Assembly (NCBI GenBank): GCA_009776905.1
Contig: WRMX01000004.1
Location: forward strand, 27,070-35,222
DNA: 8,153 bases
Reading direction: 5' to 3'
Source of the DNA: Oscillospiraceae bacterium
GTDB taxonomy: Bacteria > Bacillota > Clostridia > Oscillospirales > Oscillospiraceae
The position numbers were made by a program, and so were the translations under genes. Under the pieces are notes generated by a model. It saw only the letters and a list, made by a program, of their open reading frames with translations. It made no database searches and was not told where the DNA came from. Below, in pieces: positions 4,632 through 8,153 of the stretch; the stretch's first letter is position 1; every line of letters starts with the position of its first letter.

Positions 4632-7380
4632 GCAGCAGCCAACCATCGAGACACACCCCGCAAGCATCATCGACCTTACGCGCGAACGCCTCGGGGTATT
4701 TCTTTTTCCAGTCTTCAATCTCGCTGTCTAAGACCTTCTCAGCGTTGACAAGAAATCCGGACACGACCATCCCTGTCGCATGCTTCGAAATTAAGTTTCG
4801 AGGAGTTATCAAATTGATTGCGCCCCCCCTATCCAGATTCTCCGCATCAATGGGGTCGAAACGCGAGCCATGGTCCACATAGATCGCTCCGGGAATGAGA
4901 CGCTCGGTCAAATAAGCGCCGCAAAGGACCGCACCGCGCTCATTGTAGACTTTGACTATATCGCCATGCGCAATGCCATGAGCTGCCGCCGTACGCGGAT
5001 GCAGCCATGCAGGCTCATAAAGATATCCATCCCGGCCGCGAATCTTCATCGTCTCGATTTCCCTGCTCCATGTGACATCGTCGAGATTGGCGTGGAATCT
5101 CCATCTCCCATGATTAGACATGCATAAAAGCGGATATTTCGCTGCGCGCTCGCCGGTGGCCCGCTCATCATGAAGCGCGCTCTTTTCAATCCATTTGGGG
5201 TATGGAGGGCGTTCGGGATCATTGGGGAAGTGTTCCTGAATGGCAGTGGACGTAAACTCCAATTTCCCTGTTGGCGTCGATAATGGGTTCTTCTCCGGGT
5301 CTTCATAAAACGGATTGATGCCGGCGGGGAGCTCTTGAATCGTTGGATCGGCAGGCACGACGAATATATCTTTTTTATGAAACTCATCTTCGCTGTCCAA
5401 GTGCGCGACGCCGCTCCCTTGCCAGAACAACTCAATTACGCGGTCTAGCGCTTTTTCGTTCCCGGTATATGCCATATATGCATCGTTGCTGATTTTCTTT
5501 GCAACGGCCGTGACGCAATCAAAATCGCTCAAAGACTCTCCGACAGGCGGGCAAGCGGGTAATTCGCGGTATACGGACGTGAGAGTGCCCCCGCCGCTGT
5601 CGTCGCCTATGTCATCCAGTTCAAATTTCGTGGCAACCGGCAAGATAATGTCTGCCAAGTAACAGTCGTTTTCCAACCACGGATGCTGCGCGACCACGCA
5701 CTCGATTTCCGGCGAACGGAATGCTTTCGCAAAAGCGAACCCATCGTTCCAGCACGTCACGCTGCAAGGCGAATCCGTCCATATCATATGCAGCTTCGAG
5801 CATCCCGGCTTCGGGAACACATGCTTTGTCCATTGCTGCTCCGCCGGACCTACGAACGAATACAATCCCCACCATTCAATGCTGTCGTTTAAGATTGCTT
5901 CATGTACCATGCATCGTGGAATCGATTGTATGGGCGGAGTATCTGAGGCCTTGCTGAGTTCTCCAAGCTCCTTCAATATCTCGTCAATTTTGGAAAGCCT
6001 ATCCGAGTCGTTCGCAGTTTGCGCCTGACGCCGCAAGCCTTCGGCTTGCATCTCCCAACGCCTCCCGGCCATCATAGCGCCGGCGCCGCCTGCTTCCGAC
6101 GGGGGACGGACCAGCTCTGCGCGATGAGGGAGATTGATGGTCGATTCTCCCTGATAAGGCATTTGGTATATATCCGAATGAAGATTCCACTCCAGCCATT
6201 TCGCCTGATGGACGCCCGGTTTGCCAAGCCCCTGCATCCCCAACAGAATGGATTGCAAGCGTGCGGGCTCAGTTGAAAACGGGCCGCGGATCGTCGGTCC
6301 GCCGTTACCCAGCGTGATGCTCGTAACTTTATTTGCCCAATCCCGCGCAAGCGCTTTTATTGTCCATTCCGGGACTCCGCATTTGTCTGTCGCCCATGCC
6401 GGCGTCTTTGGCTCCCCATCATCATTTCCCAAAACATAATCAAAAAACGGTTCCGCCCCAACGGCGTGCCCATCCACATATTCCTTGTCGTACGTACCTT
6501 CGGTGAGCCAAATATATGCAATCGCAAGGTATAGCGCCGCATCGGTGTTCGGCAGGACGGGTATCCATTTGTCCGCCATTCTGCACGCCGAATAATTGAG
6601 AGCGGGATCGACAAAAATATATCGCAGCCCAATGCTGTGCAACCATTCGCTCAAACGGCTTGCCATATAACCATCGAAACCGACGGAAGTCGTTTCCGGG
6701 TCTGCAGCCCAAAATAGCAGCAGCTCCGCGTTCTTGGCTATATCGGGCCACATATTCCCCGAAGGAGTGACTTGCCCGACAGGCTCTCCCCCCCAGACAT
6801 TCTTTGATCCCCAAGCATAACCTTCCCAACTGTCCATATTGCGCATCTGGACCGTGTATCCACCCAGCATCGCCAACAACCTGTTCATGCAGCCGTGGCT
6901 GGGAGCGACATGCTTGCCTTCCCCATGCATATCAGCCTCAGAGAGCACCGCCGACATCCCATATGTATCCCTGACGCGCAGCAACTCGTCCGCGACGAGC
7001 TGTGCCGCCTCATCCCATGAGATACGCACATATGGCGATTTCCCCCTGTTTTGCGGGTTGCGCTCGCCTTTTGGGTCCCAATCGACCCTCCTGAGCGGGT
7101 AGCGCACACGGTTTTCCGAATACACACGCTTTTTATATGAAATATAATAGCAACCCGGCAGCGTACGATCGGGCGGCACCAATGTTTTCCCTCTTGCCTC
7201 TATCTGCCAGGATGCCTTACTGTCCCAATCAATAAAGTCGCGATAGTGCATAGGGCGAATGCGAGTGATCTTACCTTCTTTGCTTGCTTCTATGACCGTT
7301 GGCGCTCCGCTTGGGCGCGGCCCCATAAGGCTCGCGCCCTTAAACACGCGCCTGTCCGCCTTAATGTCGAATTTTTCCAT
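4627..7380 (-). CDS. Molybdopterin (bis-MGD) enzyme, pyrogallol hydroxytransferase large-subunit-like (DMSO reductase superfamily)
   Basis: This 917-residue protein resembles, from memory of the family, the large subunit of Pelobacter acidigallici pyrogallol-phloroglucinol transhydroxylase (about 875 residues). Shared features in order are KITRIRPM (37-44), SWQIEARGKT (57-66), GERNPQ (105-110), RISWDEA (119-125), DSWEG (183-187), FWAADPET (223-230), IFVDP (255-259), ADKWIP (269-274), GLGKPG (384-389), ADIILP (576-581), TPTGKLEF (702-709), RGGAINLITP (851-860) and ISKHATGM (864-871). S184 matches the Mo-ligand Ser of that enzyme; D183 and H152 match active-site residues. There is no N-terminal Cys cluster (first Cys is C77) and no Tat signal, so it is probably cytoplasmic and needs an external Fe-S partner. 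Catechol dehydroxylases are related, so the substrate may be another catechol or polyphenol. The ribosome binding site AAGGAGG is 6 nt before ATG. It lies 62 bp after a MATE gene, probably cotranscribed. Confidence 0.88.
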   Translation of the reverse strand: MEKFDIKADRRVFKGASLMGPRPSGAPTVIEASKEGKITRIRPMHYRDFIDWDSKASWQIEARGKTLVPPDRTLPGCYYISYKKRVYSENRVRYPLRRVDWDPKGERNPQNRGKSPYVRISWDEAAQLVADELLRVRDTYGMSAVLSEADMHGEGKHVAPSHGCMNRLLAMLGGYTVQMRNMDSWEGYAWGSKNVWGGEPVGQVTPSGNMWPDIAKNAELLLFWAADPETTSVGFDGYMASRLSEWLHSIGLRYIFVDPALNYSACRMADKWIPVLPNTDAALYLAIAYIWLTEGTYDKEYVDGHAVGAEPFFDYVLGNDDGEPKTPAWATDKCGVPEWTIKALARDWANKVTSITLGNGGPTIRGPFSTEPARLQSILLGMQGLGKPGVHQAKWLEWNLHSDIYQMPYQGESTINLPHRAELVRPPSEAGGAGAMMAGRRWEMQAEGLRRQAQTANDSDRLSKIDEILKELGELSKASDTPPIQSIPRCMVHEAILNDSIEWWGLYSFVGPAEQQWTKHVFPKPGCSKLHMIWTDSPCSVTCWNDGFAFAKAFRSPEIECVVAQHPWLENDCYLADIILPVATKFELDDIGDDSGGGTLTSVYRELPACPPVGESLSDFDCVTAVAKKISNDAYMAYTGNEKALDRVIELFWQGSGVAHLDSEDEFHKKDIFVVPADPTIQELPAGINPFYEDPEKNPLSTPTGKLEFTSTAIQEHFPNDPERPPYPKWIEKSALHDERATGERAAKYPLLCMSNHGRWRFHANLDDVTWSREIETMKIRGRDGYLYEPAWLHPRTAAAHGIAHGDIVKVYNERGAVLCGAYLTERLIPGAIYVDHGSRFDPIDAENLDRGGAINLITPRNLISKHATGMVVSGFLVNAEKVLDSEIEDWKKKYPEAFARKVDDACGVCLDGWLLR

Positions 7381-7386
7381 TATAAT

Positions 7387-7393
7387 CCTCCTT
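7387..7393 (-). promoter_or_regulatory. Consensus ribosome binding site of the molybdopterin gene
   Basis: The minus strand reads AAGGAGG, a full anti-16S match, 6 nt before the ATG at 7380, which fixes this start. No convincing -35/-10 pair lies in the 62-bp gap to the MATE stop, so transcription probably enters from the MATE gene. Confidence 0.75.
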
Positions 7394-7442
7394 ATCCCTT
7401 GTTATTTGTTGGTGTTGCGAGCCGCTTAGGTAATATCCATGA

Positions 7443-8153
7443 TTATTCAATATCCGCATGCTGATGCTCGTATCGGGACTTTTGCGAAAAACGCAAAAAG
7501 AACGCCACCGCGACAGCCATGGCGACAAATTCGGCGGAAGGCTGCACGAAAGCGAGCCCGGTCAAAGGAACGGCGTAATTGAAGACAAACATCAACGGAA
7601 TATCAACCAGGCCTTTACGCAACACGGACAACACCAATGCGGGGCGGCTCTGGCCCACTGCCTGAAACAGCGTGATCATATGGAACCCCACCGCCATCAG
7701 CGGCGTAGAAACGCACATTACGCGCAGGAAAAACACCCCATGCGACACGGTGTCAGGCTCTTGGATAAACAACCTGACCAACACCGGTGCAAGCGCCACA
7801 AAGACAGCCACGCACACCAATGAAAAAGCGATTGCCAATGCCAGCGCAAACTTCGCCGCTTCGCTCACCCTCCGGCTATCCTTCGCAGCATAATTGTATC
7901 CGAGCATTGGCATAGTCCCCTGTGCAATGCCAATAGTGACGCTCATTGGGATCGTATCTATCTTTTTTACAATGCCGAGAGCAGCGACGACCTGCGCGCC
8001 ATATCCTTTGGCGAGCTGGTTCAACGCTGCATTGGAAACAGAAGCCAGCAAAGTCTGCAGCATGCCCGGCAGCCCGATGACAATTACCTCAAATGAAACA
8101 CTACGCTTGATGGAATACAAACGCGGATGCAGCCCGATCGACGTATCGCTCCT
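7443..8153 (-). CDS. MATE-family multidrug/metabolite efflux transporter, C-terminal half (5' end beyond the window)
   Basis: The frame is open to the right edge of the window, giving 236 residues, about half of a normal MATE protein of about 450. The first residues visible (LHPRLYSIKRS) are the linker before the second six-helix lobe. Hydrophobic segments follow, starting VIVIGLPGMLQTLLASVSNA, then IPMSVTIGIAQGTMPMLGYN, ALALAIAFSLVCVAVFVALA and later helices, so all of lobe 2 is present. MATE proteins export drugs, phenolics or other cations and metabolites using Na+ or H+ gradients across the inner membrane. The TTG at 8118-8120 is inside the conserved frame and is not a likely start. The stop TAA (7443-7445) lies 62 bp before the molybdopterin gene on the same strand. 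This suggests an operon and a role in moving an aromatic substrate or product, which is inference. Confidence 0.88.
   Translation of the reverse strand, partial: RSDTSIGLHPRLYSIKRSVSFEVIVIGLPGMLQTLLASVSNAALNQLAKGYGAQVVAALGIVKKIDTIPMSVTIGIAQGTMPMLGYNYAAKDSRRVSEAAKFALALAIAFSLVCVAVFVALAPVLVRLFIQEPDTVSHGVFFLRVMCVSTPLMAVGFHMITLFQAVGQSRPALVLSVLRKGLVDIPLMFVFNYAVPLTGLAFVQPSAEFVAMAVAVAFFLRFSQKSRYEHQHADIE

Noticed and set aside
4497..4718. 73-residue minus-strand ORF at the end of the Mo gene, considered as a small partner protein
   Set aside because: Its first 30 codons overlap the Mo gene in another frame, there is no ribosome binding site, and it has no Cys clusters as an Fe-S subunit would need.
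8118..8120. TTG as the start of the MATE gene
   Set aside because: The conserved frame continues upstream to the window edge and the product would lack the entire N-terminal lobe; truncation by the window is the simpler reading.
1..8153. CRISPR arrays, tRNA or rRNA genes, insertion-sequence transposases, phage genes
   Set aside because: No regularly spaced repeats of CRISPR length, no cloverleaf or rRNA sequence, and no transposase or phage motifs were seen on either strand.

Overview
The window looks like chromosome from an anaerobic, probably Gram-positive (Clostridia-like, gut or sediment) bacterium of moderate GC. Four things suggest this. Purine-rich AAGGAGG-type ribosome binding sites stand before most genes. 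The redox enzymes are oxygen-sensitive types: an Fe-S/FMN/FAD old-yellow-enzyme and a molybdopterin hydroxytransferase-type protein. The promoters are A+T-rich sigma-A type. A short palindromic repeat of the kind scattered through Clostridia chromosomes is present. The taxon is an inference; no rRNA or other marker is present.

Layout. At 30-440 (+) lies ruvX/yqgF, a core gene. A terminator-like hairpin follows it, and then comes a convergent 647-residue 2-enoate/dienoyl-CoA reductase-type flavoenzyme (485-2428, -). A 210-bp divergent promoter region with a possible operator separates this from an NAD-type short-chain dehydrogenase (2639-3556, +). The stop codon of that gene lies inside a 69-bp MITE/REP-like palindromic element (3553-3621). 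A well-formed promoter (3705-3733) then drives an MBL-fold metal-dependent hydrolase (3773-4366, +), which ends at a good rho-independent terminator (4425-4458). Convergent to it is a 917-residue molybdopterin enzyme (4627-7380, -) resembling the large subunit of Pelobacter pyrogallol-phloroglucinol transhydroxylase. It lies 62 bp downstream of the C-terminal half of a MATE exporter (7443-8153, -, cut by the window edge).

How the genes may work together. Ring hydroxyl transfer or dehydroxylation (Mo enzyme), C=C reduction (OYE/Fe-S reductase), keto/hydroxyl interconversion (SDR) and hydrolysis (MBL fold) are the types of step used in reductive anaerobic breakdown of polyhydroxylated aromatic or alicyclic compounds. 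A MATE pump beside the Mo enzyme could export substrate or product. This is a hypothesis: the genes lie in at least four separate transcription units, and no substrate can be read from the sequence. The Fe-S small subunit that partners the Pelobacter enzyme is not in this window.
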